From positions 62,001 through 126,000 of the forward strand of contig CALAUA010000015.1 in the NCBI GenBank assembly GCA_937891975.1: a stretch of DNA of 64,000 bases, written 5' to 3'. The position numbers and the translations under genes are program-made. Origin of the DNA: an uncultured Bacteroidales bacterium (GTDB lineage Bacteria; Bacteroidota; Bacteroidia; Bacteroidales; Paludibacteraceae). Below, in pieces: positions 16,381 to 23,953 of this stretch; within the stretch, counting starts at the first letter, position 1; each line of letters opens with the position of its first letter. The notes under the pieces are model-generated. The model saw nothing but the letters and a program-made list of their open reading frames with translations, did not search any database and had not been told where the DNA came from.

Positions 16381-16406
16381 ATGCTCGGCGAATTAACGCC
16401 GAGCAT
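16381..16406 (-). terminator. terminator after tkt
   Basis: ATGCTCGGCG (16381-16390) pairs perfectly with CGCCGAGCAT (16397-16406). The minus-strand U tract is short (TTTTCCG). Confidence 0.75.
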
Positions 16407-16438
16407 TAAACCAATCGCCTTTGCGATGTGATTACTTA

Positions 16439-18448
16439 TTAGAGCAACTTCTTCACTTGGTCATAGACGTTTTGGGCAGTGAAGCCGAGTTTCTCGTCGA
16501 GCACTTTGTATGGTGCAGAGAAACCGAAGGAGTTGAGTCCCCAAACGGTGCCGTGCTCGCCTACAAGGCCTTCGAGGTTGCATGGCAGACCTGCGGTGAG
16601 GCCAAAGCGAGCTACGCCCTGTGGCAATACCTCAGCTTGATACTCCTTGCTTTGTTGACGGAAGATAGCCTCGGAAGGTACGCTGACAATCTGCAAGCGG
16701 ATACCCTCTGCACGAAGGAGTTCGGCACCTGCCATGAGGGTAGAAACTTCGCTACCTGAAGCAATCATCACCACTTGTGGGTTCTCATCTTGGCTCACGA
16801 TATACGCACCTTTCTTCACGCCAGCCTCTGAGGTATTAGGCACAGAGGTAACATCTTGGCGAGAGAGGATAAGGGCAGTTGGGGTATAGATATTCTCCAT
16901 TGCCATCTTCCATGCAGCGGTAGTCTCCTCTGCATCTGCAGGGCGGAGCACCATCACGCTGGGGCGACCAGAGTGGTTGTGCAGTTTCTCCATGAGGCGG
17001 ATTTGTGCTTCTTGCTCCACTGGCTCGTGGGTTGGGCCATCTTCACCTACGCGGAAAGCATCGTGGCTCCAAACGAACATCATCTGAATCTCCATGAGGG
17101 CAGCCATACGGATGGCAGGTTTCATATAGTCAGAGAAAACAAAGAACGTTCCGCAGGCAGGAATGATACCGCCGTGGAGTGCCATACCGATGCAGACACA
17201 AGCCATGGTGAGTTCGCTGACACCTGCTTGGAGGAAACGACCTGTGAAATCGTTAGGGGTGATGACGTGGGTATGTTTGAGGAAACCGTCCGTCTTGTCG
17301 GAGTTGCAGAGGTCGGCGGAGGATACAATCATGTTGCCGACATGCTCTGATAGATAAGCCAATACATTAGCAGACGCAGCACGGGTCGCCACGTTTTGCT
17401 TTTGCATGATTTCGCTCCAGTCCACGCAAGGCGCTTCGCCACGCATAAAGGTCTCATACTCGTTGGCAGCCAATGGGTTAGCGGTTGCCCACTCGTGGTA
17501 AGCGGCATAGCGTTGGTTGGTAATCTCGCGCAGTTCTTCGGCACGTTTGTCGTAGAGCGCTTGCACGTCAGGGAAGATTTGGAATGGGTTCTCTGGGTCA
17601 CCACCGAGGTTCTTGACGGTAGCTTCGAAGCTAGCGCCAGACTTGCTGAGTGGCTGACCGTGGGTAGAGGTCTTACCCTCCCAGCTGTCGCCTTCAGCGG
17701 TCACGCAACCTTTACCCATAGAGGTATGACCGATAATGAGCGATGGGCGATTCTTCTCTGCTTGTGCATTGAGGATAGCTTGGCGGATAGCCTCTGGATC
17801 ATGACCATCAATATCTTGTACATACCAACCCCATGCCTCGTACTTCATGGCTACATTCTCGGAACTTACTTCGTTGCAGTTGGTAGAGAGTTGTACTTCG
17901 TTGGAGTCGTAGTACATAATGAGGTTATCGAGCTTGAGGTGTCCTGCCATACGACCTGCGCCTTGGCTAATCTCCTCTTGGATACCACCATCGGAGATGA
18001 AAGCGTAGATAGTAGGATTGTGCACCTCGCCATAACGAGCGTTGAACCACTTAGCTGCGATAGCTGCACCGACAGCAAACGTGTGACCTTGACCAAGAGG
18101 ACCAGAGGTGTTCTCAATGCCGCGTGCCACATTGCGCTCAGGGTGACCAGGAGTGACGCTACCCCATTGGCGGAGCTGTTGCAACTCCTCCATTGTGAAA
18201 TGTCCTGTCATGCAGAGTTGTGCATAGAGCATTGGCGACATGTGACCTGGGTCAAGGAAGAAACGGTCGCGCGCTTCCCAACATGGATTCTCGGGGTCAT
18301 GGATAAGGAACTCGGAGTAGAGCACTTGAACGAAGTCGGCACCACTCATTGAGCCACCTGGGTGACCACTCTTGGCCTTCTCGACCATTGCTGCGGCAAG
18401 GATACGGATGTTATCTGCCGCTTTTGTCATAAGTTGATTTGAATTCAT
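16439..18448 (-). CDS. tkt: transketolase
   Basis: Thiamine-diphosphate enzyme of the non-oxidative pentose phosphate pathway that moves two-carbon units between sugar phosphates. The 669 residues show the N-terminal KSGHPGGSMSGADF, the ThDP motif region FISDGGIQEEISQGAGRMAGHLKLDNLIMYYDSN, the pyrimidine domain with WSHDAFRVGEDGPTHEPVEQ, and the C-terminal GSEVSTLMAGAELLRAEGI. Full length for the family. It lies 33 bases downstream of a conserved three-gene set (DUF7935-like, DUF6452, DUF6048) and may be read from the same promoter at 20184-20214. It ends at a strong hairpin. Confidence 0.96.
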   Translation of the reverse strand: MNSNQLMTKAADNIRILAAAMVEKAKSGHPGGSMSGADFVQVLYSEFLIHDPENPCWEARDRFFLDPGHMSPMLYAQLCMTGHFTMEELQQLRQWGSVTPGHPERNVARGIENTSGPLGQGHTFAVGAAIAAKWFNARYGEVHNPTIYAFISDGGIQEEISQGAGRMAGHLKLDNLIMYYDSNEVQLSTNCNEVSSENVAMKYEAWGWYVQDIDGHDPEAIRQAILNAQAEKNRPSLIIGHTSMGKGCVTAEGDSWEGKTSTHGQPLSKSGASFEATVKNLGGDPENPFQIFPDVQALYDKRAEELREITNQRYAAYHEWATANPLAANEYETFMRGEAPCVDWSEIMQKQNVATRAASANVLAYLSEHVGNMIVSSADLCNSDKTDGFLKHTHVITPNDFTGRFLQAGVSELTMACVCIGMALHGGIIPACGTFFVFSDYMKPAIRMAALMEIQMMFVWSHDAFRVGEDGPTHEPVEQEAQIRLMEKLHNHSGRPSVMVLRPADAEETTAAWKMAMENIYTPTALILSRQDVTSVPNTSEAGVKKGAYIVSQDENPQVVMIASGSEVSTLMAGAELLRAEGIRLQIVSVPSEAIFRQQSKEYQAEVLPQGVARFGLTAGLPCNLEGLVGEHGTVWGLNSFGFSAPYKVLDEKLGFTAQNVYDQVKKLL

Positions 18449-18481
18449 GATTGTATCGTTAGTTAATATAGTTCAATGTTG

Positions 18482-19126
18482 TTAGAATTTATATGCGAGG
18501 TAGTAGTTAAATCCCCAATTGAAATCCTTCCGGAAACCTAAACCAGGAATATAATATGGCATCACTTCTCCCTCTTGGGCATTGCGTGTAAAAAGCAGTT
18601 TCATACGAACATACCATCCCATTTGAAATCCTTTATACACTTGCACTTGGCATCCTGCTACTATCTCTCCCCAACAGTCAAAACGTTGCTGGTCGTAGAA
18701 GTTAAGTCGTTGCTCTCCCCAATAATCACTATGCAGTTTCACATTCGTGAGGTCGTAGTTCTGGTACGCACTACCAAAGCGTAAACCAACTAGCATATTA
18801 TTCTCCGACGCACCTTTCTTGACAACAGCCAAATCCATACCCAAACGACCAAAACCACCTTGCCCTTTGTGCATTCCACCATCTGCACTACGCTCCGCCA
18901 TGGCATATCCTGCTTCAAGGGTAGGGTAGAAGCGTTTAGCAAGGCGCACATTGATGGCTGCTTCATAACTTTGTATCTTTCCTACTGAACGCGCCAACTC
19001 AAGAACGGAGTTTCCAACATCCAACTTCACGCTCATGCCCTGATATACAGCGGTGTCTGCATACTCGCGTGCGCTCGCGCATAACGCGAGGCAACAGAGG
19101 GATACTATGAGCAATAGTCTATTCAT
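18482..19126 (-). CDS. DUF6048-type outer membrane beta-barrel-like protein
   Basis: From the ATG at 19126 the product is 214 residues. It begins with a signal peptide (MNRLLLIVSLCCLALCASA), so it is exported. The remainder has alternating beta-strand patterning (NVRLAKRFYPTLEAGYAMA, VGLRFGSAY, GWYVRMKLLF, NWGFNYYLAYKF) ending in an aromatic residue, as in small outer membrane barrels. The gene order DUF6452 then DUF6048 is a known Bacteroidales pair. Its start overlaps the end of the DUF6452 gene by 8 bases, so the two are coupled. The role is unknown; the fold assignment is inference from strand pattern and the terminal Phe. Confidence 0.75.
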   Translation of the reverse strand: MNRLLLIVSLCCLALCASAREYADTAVYQGMSVKLDVGNSVLELARSVGKIQSYEAAINVRLAKRFYPTLEAGYAMAERSADGGMHKGQGGFGRLGMDLAVVKKGASENNMLVGLRFGSAYQNYDLTNVKLHSDYWGEQRLNFYDQQRFDCWGEIVAGCQVQVYKGFQMGWYVRMKLLFTRNAQEGEVMPYYIPGLGFRKDFNWGFNYYLAYKF

Positions 19127-19643
19127 GCAGGTAAATACACAGATTGTCTTGTGCAACTGGTTCAACACTCGCATTGATAATACTTACGCTGTCCACGCGT
19201 GGGTCGCTTGACCATGCTGCGGTGATGGTATGATATACCGCACAACCGCATGCCATACTGATGAACTGCTGACGAGGGGTATGCTGGATAAAAAGTGTAT
19301 CTATTTGGTTGTGATAAAGCATTAGATAGGCGGTTAGATTGGTGTCAGGTCGCAATTCCAGTCCCATGACTTTGACATCTTTGCCTTGCATGCCTATGTC
19401 GCTACCGATGCCTACAACGGCGATGCTATCCCACTGGGTGTAGTGTACAGTGTCGCCTGCCGCAGTGATGGAGTCAGCGGAGAGGGTGATTTGTACTGCA
19501 GTGCCTAACTCTTGATGACATGTGGTGTCAGGCTCACAAGCCGCGAAAAGGGAGCAAAGAACAAGGAATAAAGAGTAAAGACGAATATGCTTCGTCTGTC
19601 GTAATAGAAACTGATATGTCTTGATTCTTTGTTCTTGGTTCAT
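19119..19643 (-). CDS. DUF6452-type lipoprotein
   Basis: 174 residues with a long N-terminal extension, then LYSLFLVLCSLFAACEPD, a signal peptide with lipobox Cys at about residue 36. The mature part is an immunoglobulin-like beta domain (TAVQITLSADS, IAVVGIGSD, VMGLELRPDTNLTAYLMLYHNQIDTLFIQHT, FISMACGCAVYHTI). It is the partner of the next gene (DUF6048), with which it overlaps. The coding sequence for residues 1-30 is built from short repeated words (AAGAACAAGGAATAAAGAG and an ACGAA/TTCGT hairpin) resembling the heptad repeats found elsewhere here, so the true start may be internal. Confidence 0.75.
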   Translation of the reverse strand: MNQEQRIKTYQFLLRQTKHIRLYSLFLVLCSLFAACEPDTTCHQELGTAVQITLSADSITAAGDTVHYTQWDSIAVVGIGSDIGMQGKDVKVMGLELRPDTNLTAYLMLYHNQIDTLFIQHTPRQQFISMACGCAVYHTITAAWSSDPRVDSVSIINASVEPVAQDNLCIYLHE

Positions 19644-19646
19644 GAC

Positions 19647-20159
19647 TCACAATAATGTCTTTGCTTCGTTTTTAAGTGCTTGTAATGCAATTTCATTGGG
19701 CGTATCACCGTTGTTGCGATAGGCTGTGATTAGCGTTTTTGCATAGTCCAGCGCAGTGCTGTTGGCTGGCAACTGTTGCGCGATGCTATTCACGAAGGCA
19801 ACGGTTTGTTGCTTGGCGTTGTCAATCAAACCCCACACCTCGTCACTTACATAAATCTGTTGGCTGAGGTTATGGTCATACTCTTGACGAATAGTATGCA
19901 TCAGATGTGCTTGCACTTGCAGGGGAGTCATTTCCGCTAGGTTAATATCTACGAGCATGTGTTCTGGCGTAGTACGTTCTAGCAGCAACGCTAGACGCTC
20001 GTAAGCGCGCATACGCAAGGGAGAAATTTCTTTTTGGGAGAGTCGTTTGAGCTCCCAGAGGCGCTTTTCGGTCTCACTTTTATAGAATTTGTGCATGACT
20101 AACCATGTAGCCAAAAGTACGCATATCGCAGGTATGCAGTATTTTAAGATTTCTAACAT
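19647..20159 (-). CDS. DUF7935-like membrane-anchored protein
   Basis: 170 residues from the ATG at 20159 (MLEILKYC), chosen because the promoter at 20184-20214 places the transcript start near there. One N-terminal transmembrane helix (about residues 5-24, IPAICVLLATWLVMHKFY) is followed by a soluble helical domain (ISPLRMRAYERLALLLERT, MLVDINLAEM, QAHLMHTIRQEYDHNLSQQIYVSDEVW, SIAQQLPANST). This combination is common in Bacteroidota genomes and uncharacterised. It is the first gene of a transcript that continues into DUF6452, DUF6048 and perhaps tkt. Confidence 0.7.
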   Translation of the reverse strand: MLEILKYCIPAICVLLATWLVMHKFYKSETEKRLWELKRLSQKEISPLRMRAYERLALLLERTTPEHMLVDINLAEMTPLQVQAHLMHTIRQEYDHNLSQQIYVSDEVWGLIDNAKQQTVAFVNSIAQQLPANSTALDYAKTLITAYRNNGDTPNEIALQALKNEAKTLL

Positions 20160-20183
20160 AATCACCCAAATAGAATTTGGGTG

Positions 20184-20214
20184 CAAAGTTACAAAAAAAA
20201 TCGCACATATGCAA
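20184..20214 (-). promoter_or_regulatory. promoter for the DUF7935-DUF6452-DUF6048 operon
   Basis: Minus-strand TAACTTTG (20191-20184) and TTG (20214-20212) 20 bases upstream. It overlaps the serS terminator stem, so the two signals are nested. Confidence 0.72.
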
Positions 20215-20240
20215 GGGTTTGCCTTGCAAAATGTGCGATT
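20199..20240 (-). terminator. terminator after serS
   Basis: AATCGCACATATGCAAGG (20199-20216) pairs with CCTTGCAAAATGTGCGATT (20222-20240) with one bulge or mismatch. The minus strand then reads TTTTTTTTG. Confidence 0.82.
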
Positions 20241-20262
20241 TGATTTTATGTGGGTCTTTTTA

Positions 20263-21615
20263 TTACTTAATCATGTCGCAACCCATGTATGGTTGGAGGG
20301 CTGCTGGTATGCGGATGCCTTCTGGCGTTTGGTTGTTTTCGAGAAGGGCAGCCACGATACGAGGGAGAGCGAGAGCAGAGCCGTTAAGTGTGTGGCAGAG
20401 AGTAACTTTCTTGTCCTCTGCGCGGCGATAGCGACAGTGCAAACGGTTGGCTTGGTAGGTGTCGAAATTAGATGTAGAAGATACCTCCAACCAACGGTGT
20501 TGTGCCTCAGAATACACCTCGAAGTCATAGCAGAGTGCTGCGGTGAAGGACATATCGCCACCACTAAGGCGGAGAACGCGATAAGGGAGTTCGAGTTTTT
20601 GGAGCAATCCTTCTACGTGCTCTAACATCTCCTTGTGGCTAGCATCAGAATGCTCTGGAGTGTCTATACGCACGATCTCCACCTTGCTGAACTCATGAAG
20701 GCGGTTGAGTCCACGCACATCCTTACCATACGAGCCTGCCTCGCGACGGAAGCATTGGGTGTAAGCGCAGTTCTTGATAGGCAATTGCGCCTCTTCGATG
20801 ATGACGTCACGGTAGATATTGGTAACAGGCACCTCGGCTGTAGGAATAAGATAGAGGTTGTCGAGTTGGCAGTGGTACATTTGTCCTTCTTTATCAGGGA
20901 GTTGTCCTGTTCCATAACCACTGGCTTCGTTTACCACAGTAGGAGGCATAATCTCGGTATAGCCCGCTTTACTTGCTTCCGCGAGGAAGAAGTTGATTAA
21001 CGCGCGTTGCAGGCGCGCGCCCATACCTATATATACAGGAAAGCCTGCGCCAGAAATCTTGACACCTAAATCGAAGTCAATAAGATTGTATTTTTTTGCC
21101 AACTCCCAGTGAGGAAGTTTGTCGTTGTTTGCCAATTGTTCGTCGGTGGCATTATCCCAATCGCGGATTGCGATAGTACCTTCGGCAGCGAGTTTATCGA
21201 GCATCGGTTGGTTAGCCCAGTTGCCGATTTTCACGACGAGGTTATCCTCAGCACTACCGCCCTCTGGCACGAGGTCGTATGGCACGTTAGGGATAGTGAG
21301 CAAGAGAGAGGTAAGGGATTCTTCTGCCTTTGTCATCTCTTGTTCGTAACCAGGGATAGCCTGTTTGAGAGCACCCGTTTGCGCTTTGGCAGCTTCTGCC
21401 TCTTCACGTTTTCCTTGTGCCATGAGTGCGCCAATCGACTTCGAGATTTTGTTCATCTCGGCAGAAGCAGCATCTTTCTTTTGTTGAGCAGCTTTGCGCT
21501 CCGTATCAAGGGCAATAACCTGCTCAATAGTCTCTGCCGCATTGGCAAAGTGCTTTTTCTCTAAGCCTGCGATGATGGCGGCTTTGTTGTCGTAAATTTG
21601 TTTGAGTGTCAACAT
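20263..21615 (-). CDS. serS: serine--tRNA ligase
   Basis: Class II synthetase that charges tRNA-Ser. The 450 residues show an N-terminal tRNA-binding coiled-coil arm (about residues 28-105, rich in K, E, A), motif 1 region GARLQRALINFFL, LIPTAEVPVTNIYRD, motif 2 (CFRREAGSYGKDVRGLNRLHEFSKVE), and motif 3 (HTLNGSALALPRIVAALLENNQ). Full length. It is followed by a strong terminator and is preceded by the rplU-rpmA transcript, which ends at its own hairpin. No promoter matching the consensus is seen directly upstream. Confidence 0.97.
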   Translation of the reverse strand: MLTLKQIYDNKAAIIAGLEKKHFANAAETIEQVIALDTERKAAQQKKDAASAEMNKISKSIGALMAQGKREEAEAAKAQTGALKQAIPGYEQEMTKAEESLTSLLLTIPNVPYDLVPEGGSAEDNLVVKIGNWANQPMLDKLAAEGTIAIRDWDNATDEQLANNDKLPHWELAKKYNLIDFDLGVKISGAGFPVYIGMGARLQRALINFFLAEASKAGYTEIMPPTVVNEASGYGTGQLPDKEGQMYHCQLDNLYLIPTAEVPVTNIYRDVIIEEAQLPIKNCAYTQCFRREAGSYGKDVRGLNRLHEFSKVEIVRIDTPEHSDASHKEMLEHVEGLLQKLELPYRVLRLSGGDMSFTAALCYDFEVYSEAQHRWLEVSSTSNFDTYQANRLHCRYRRAEDKKVTLCHTLNGSALALPRIVAALLENNQTPEGIRIPAALQPYMGCDMIK

Positions 21616-21634
21616 ATTATTGTAATTAAAAACA

Positions 21635-21676
21635 AATTTCTCCCGCCAACTGCCGAAGCAATCGGTAGGAGAAATT
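21635..21676 (-). terminator. terminator after rpmA
   Basis: AATTTCTCC (21635-21643) pairs with GGAGAAATT (21668-21676), with an inner CCG/CGG stem. The minus strand continues TTGTTTTTAATT. Confidence 0.72.
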
Positions 21677-21698
21677 AGAATTAGTTTTCTCTTGCCGA

Positions 21699-21962
21699 TT
21701 AAGCCTCTGCAATCGGCTGGATGGAAACGTATGATTTGTTATTACGCTTCTTTTGGAAGCATACGATACCATCTGTAAGAGCGAAGAGAGTGTGGTCAGA
21801 ACCCATACCGATGTTCTCGCCTGGGTTGTGCACTGTACCACGTTGACGTACGATGATGTTACCAGCTTTAGCGAATTGACCACCAAAGATTTTTACACCA
21901 AGTCGTTTGCTTTCTGATTCACGGCCGTTCTTGGAACTACCGACACCTTTCTTATGTGCCAT
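21699..21962 (-). CDS. rpmA: 50S ribosomal protein L27
   Basis: 87 residues beginning MAHKKGVGSSKNGRESESKR and containing GGQFAKAGNIIVRQRGT and VHNPGENIGMGSDHTLFAL, the conserved L27 core whose N-terminus reaches the peptidyl-transferase centre. There is no Firmicutes-type cleavable N-terminal extension. It follows rplU by 35 bases in the usual order. Confidence 0.97.
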   Translation of the reverse strand: MAHKKGVGSSKNGRESESKRLGVKIFGGQFAKAGNIIVRQRGTVHNPGENIGMGSDHTLFALTDGIVCFQKKRNNKSYVSIQPIAEA

Positions 21963-21997
21963 ATCTCTTAAACTTTGCTTTTAAAAAGGTTAAACAA

Positions 21998-22315
21998 TTA
22001 AGCCAAAACGATCTCCTTAACTACGAGATTGGTCAAATCTTGACGATGGCCGTTCAATTTACGATAGCCTTTGCGGCGTTTTTTGTGGAACACGAGAACT
22101 TTCTCGCCGCGGCACTCGTTGTCGAGTACTTCGCATACCACTTTTGCACCCTCTACAACAGGAGCACCTACTTTTACGTCTCCGTCGTTGTCAACGAGGA
22201 GTACTTTCTCGAATGTAACCTCAGCGCCCTTCTCAGCAGCCATGCGGTTAACAAAGAGTTTCTTGCCAGCCTCAACACGATATTGGAGGCCTTGCATTTC
22301 TACAATTGCGTACAT
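21998..22315 (-). CDS. rplU: 50S ribosomal protein L21
   Basis: 105 residues (MYAIVEMQGLQYRVEAGKKLFVN, EVTFEKVLLVDNDGDVKVGAP, VFHKKRRKGYRKLNGHRQ) match L21 in full. First gene of the rplU-rpmA unit, with a leader of about 125 bases behind a good promoter. Confidence 0.97.
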   Translation of the reverse strand: MYAIVEMQGLQYRVEAGKKLFVNRMAAEKGAEVTFEKVLLVDNDGDVKVGAPVVEGAKVVCEVLDNECRGEKVLVFHKKRRKGYRKLNGHRQDLTNLVVKEIVLA

Positions 22316-22440
22316 TATTCAAATGTTTTTAATAAATTACATCGGTCAGGCGAGATGCGGAGTCCTCGACGTTGGCATACCCGAAATGGATATCATCCGT
22401 CCCCTCAGCAGCGCTACTTTGAAGCCCAAAAGCCGAAAAA
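22316..22440 (-). promoter_or_regulatory. 5' leader of rplU-rpmA, possible ribosomal-protein leader RNA
   Basis: About 125 transcribed bases lie between the promoter and the L21 start and contain GC-rich words able to pair (for example GGACTCCGC and GCGAG). Autoregulatory leaders for this operon are known in other bacteria. I see no proven structure here, so this is a position-based suggestion. Confidence 0.35.
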
Positions 22441-22445
22441 GCGTG

Positions 22446-22476
22446 CAAAGGTACGACTTTTTTTTGGATTGACCAA
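22446..22476 (-). promoter_or_regulatory. promoter for rplU-rpmA
   Basis: Minus-strand TACCTTTG (22453-22446) with TTG 20 bases upstream (22476-22474). Confidence 0.75.
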
Positions 22477-22635
22477 ATATTTTATTGGATTTTTTGTAAA
22501 AAAAGAGCAATTACTTATTTGCGCTGAGGTGGTTGTGGCTATAGGTTGTTCGTTTAACAAAAGATAAAGTATCGGTTTAGGGTATTGTACCATATTAATA
22601 ATCAATAATTTATGTAAAAATAATTGTCTAAAAAT

Positions 22636-22666
22636 TTGCATATGTGAAAAATTTTTTGTACCTTAG
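22636..22666 (+). promoter_or_regulatory. probable promoter for the transposase, near-leaderless
   Basis: TTG (22636-22638), 20 bases, TACCTTAG (22659-22666), one base off the TAnnTTTG consensus. Initiation about 7 bases later would fall almost on the ATG at 22675. Confidence 0.5.
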
Positions 22667-22674
22667 CTGTAGAA

Positions 22675-23622
22675 ATGAAGAACAGATTAAGCATAGGGTA
22701 CATAATAGAAAACGCTGAAGAAATTTGGCGCAATATTGCTAATACCACTTCAACAAGGGGTACATTACTTCATTCTACCAAACTACCTAAATGGAAATGG
22801 TTAGTAACATTATATTTATTCAGTATTAATAAAAGTATATCAGTAAGAGAATTAGCAAAGACAATTGATGTAAATAAAAATAGTAGTTATTTAATGCTAC
22901 AAAAAATTAGATATAATCTATCACAAGAAGATATAAAATTAATTGGTGAAGTTATAATAGATGAAAGTTATATTGGTGGTTGGCAAAACAAACACCTTGC
23001 TTTAAAATGGGATTATATGCGTAAGAGGGGTTATATATCACCCAATGCAAAACATTACACTAAAACGCAAATATTAGCAGCAAGTAGTGATTATAAACAA
23101 CACATTATATCAATGATAGATGAAGAAGGTACAACTAAATTATTACACCTTCCAAATCCTATTACAAAGGAGTGTATAAAATACGTATTAAAAAGAGAAA
23201 TAGGTATTACTTCACTTGTATGTGATGAAAGTAAGTTATATGAGAATTGTGGTTTACCAATTGAAACAAACAACCATAGTAAGCACCAATGGCTAACAGC
23301 AAGTGGTAAATCAAGTAATGCTGTAGAGAATAGATTTAGTTGGACAAAGAGAAAGATTAAATACAATACACATACAAGTGAAAAGTATTTACAATTATAT
23401 CTAAATCAATTTGCGTGGCAAAATAATGTAAAATATATGAGTAAAGAAGATAAGTTTAATAATCTTCTTAAAATTGTTATACATAAAAAAATCACGCTAA
23501 AAGAGTTATTTAGTTTTAATTATAAAAAAGACTATCCAAAATCACGTAGAGAAAAAGAGATAGAGAATTTAAAACTGATACAGGATGCATTAGGCGAATT
23601 TGCAACCGTAACATTACGATAA
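22675..23622 (+). CDS. IS1595-family (ISXO2-like) transposase
   Basis: 315 residues. The DDE-type core is visible: IIGEVIIDESYIGG-like start (GEVIIDESYIGG, about residue 100), a second acidic segment around SLVCDESKLYENCG, and the C-terminal NAVENRFSWTKRKIKYNTHTSEKYLQLYLNQFAW that marks the ISXO2 group. The N-terminal Cys zinc motif of many relatives is not seen. The gene is far more AT-rich than its neighbours (rplU and the Wzc-like gene), which supports transfer. I cannot find terminal inverted repeats or a target duplication, so the element ends are undefined. Some IS1595 relatives are immobilised, and that may apply here. Confidence 0.82.
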   Translation: MKNRLSIGYIIENAEEIWRNIANTTSTRGTLLHSTKLPKWKWLVTLYLFSINKSISVRELAKTIDVNKNSSYLMLQKIRYNLSQEDIKLIGEVIIDESYIGGWQNKHLALKWDYMRKRGYISPNAKHYTKTQILAASSDYKQHIISMIDEEGTTKLLHLPNPITKECIKYVLKREIGITSLVCDESKLYENCGLPIETNNHSKHQWLTASGKSSNAVENRFSWTKRKIKYNTHTSEKYLQLYLNQFAWQNNVKYMSKEDKFNNLLKIVIHKKITLKELFSFNYKKDYPKSRREKEIENLKLIQDALGEFATVTLR

Positions 23623-23650
23623 ATTTTTTATGGGACAATGCTCGGTTTAG

Positions 23651-23724
23651 TATGCTGAATCACTAACTAATCACTAACTAATCACTAACTAATCGCTAAC
23701 TAATCACTAACTAATATCTAACTA
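23651..23724. repeat. 11-bp tandem array CACTAACTAAT (copy 2)
   Basis: TATGCTGAAT (23651-23660) followed by about six units of CACTAACTAAT with two variants (CGCTAACTAAT and ATCTAACTA). Flank and unit are identical to 7051-7103, 16.6 kb away. Confidence 0.8.
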
Positions 23725-23863
23725 TTGATACGAAGATAATGCGTGAGAGATTAGGAGAGATGCGGTAGAAGGATGGATTGCAGAAAGTGAGTGGAAATAT
23801 TGGGGTGGTAAGAGGTAGTAAAGCAATGATTTTGCACTTAAAATTAATGAAAAACACAAAAGA

Positions 23864-23895
23864 TTTGGTAGTTTCGAAAAAAAGTAGTAACTTTG
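23864..23895 (+). promoter_or_regulatory. promoter for the Wzc-like gene and topB
   Basis: TTTG (23864-23867), 20 bases, TAACTTTG (23888-23895). Confidence 0.72.
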
Positions 23896-23953
23896 CAAGC
23901 TTAAAATTTTGTAAAATAGGATAAATCGTTGACTTGCTAAAATGTAACGTGTT

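Larger units (their letters stand above)
15830..16438. other. repeat-filled intergenic region
   Basis: 609 bases without a supported gene. It holds a promoter for the downstream kinase-like gene, three copies of CAATCTTAA(C/T)AAA-type words (16023, 16139, 16230), a segment (about 16140-16268) related to 47223-47358 with GTTCTTAGGT, TTGGTTCGTCCTTGGT and a second CTTAA(T/G)AAAA, the family C mini-hairpin array (16281-16365), and the tkt terminator. Confidence 0.65.
23623..23953. other. intergenic region after the transposase
   Basis: Contains the second 11-bp tandem array (23651-23724), AT-rich sequence and the promoter of the Wzc-like gene. No gene is supported. Confidence 0.6.

Noticed and set aside
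17396..18352. A 318-codon plus-strand open frame
   Set aside because: Antisense shadow of tkt.
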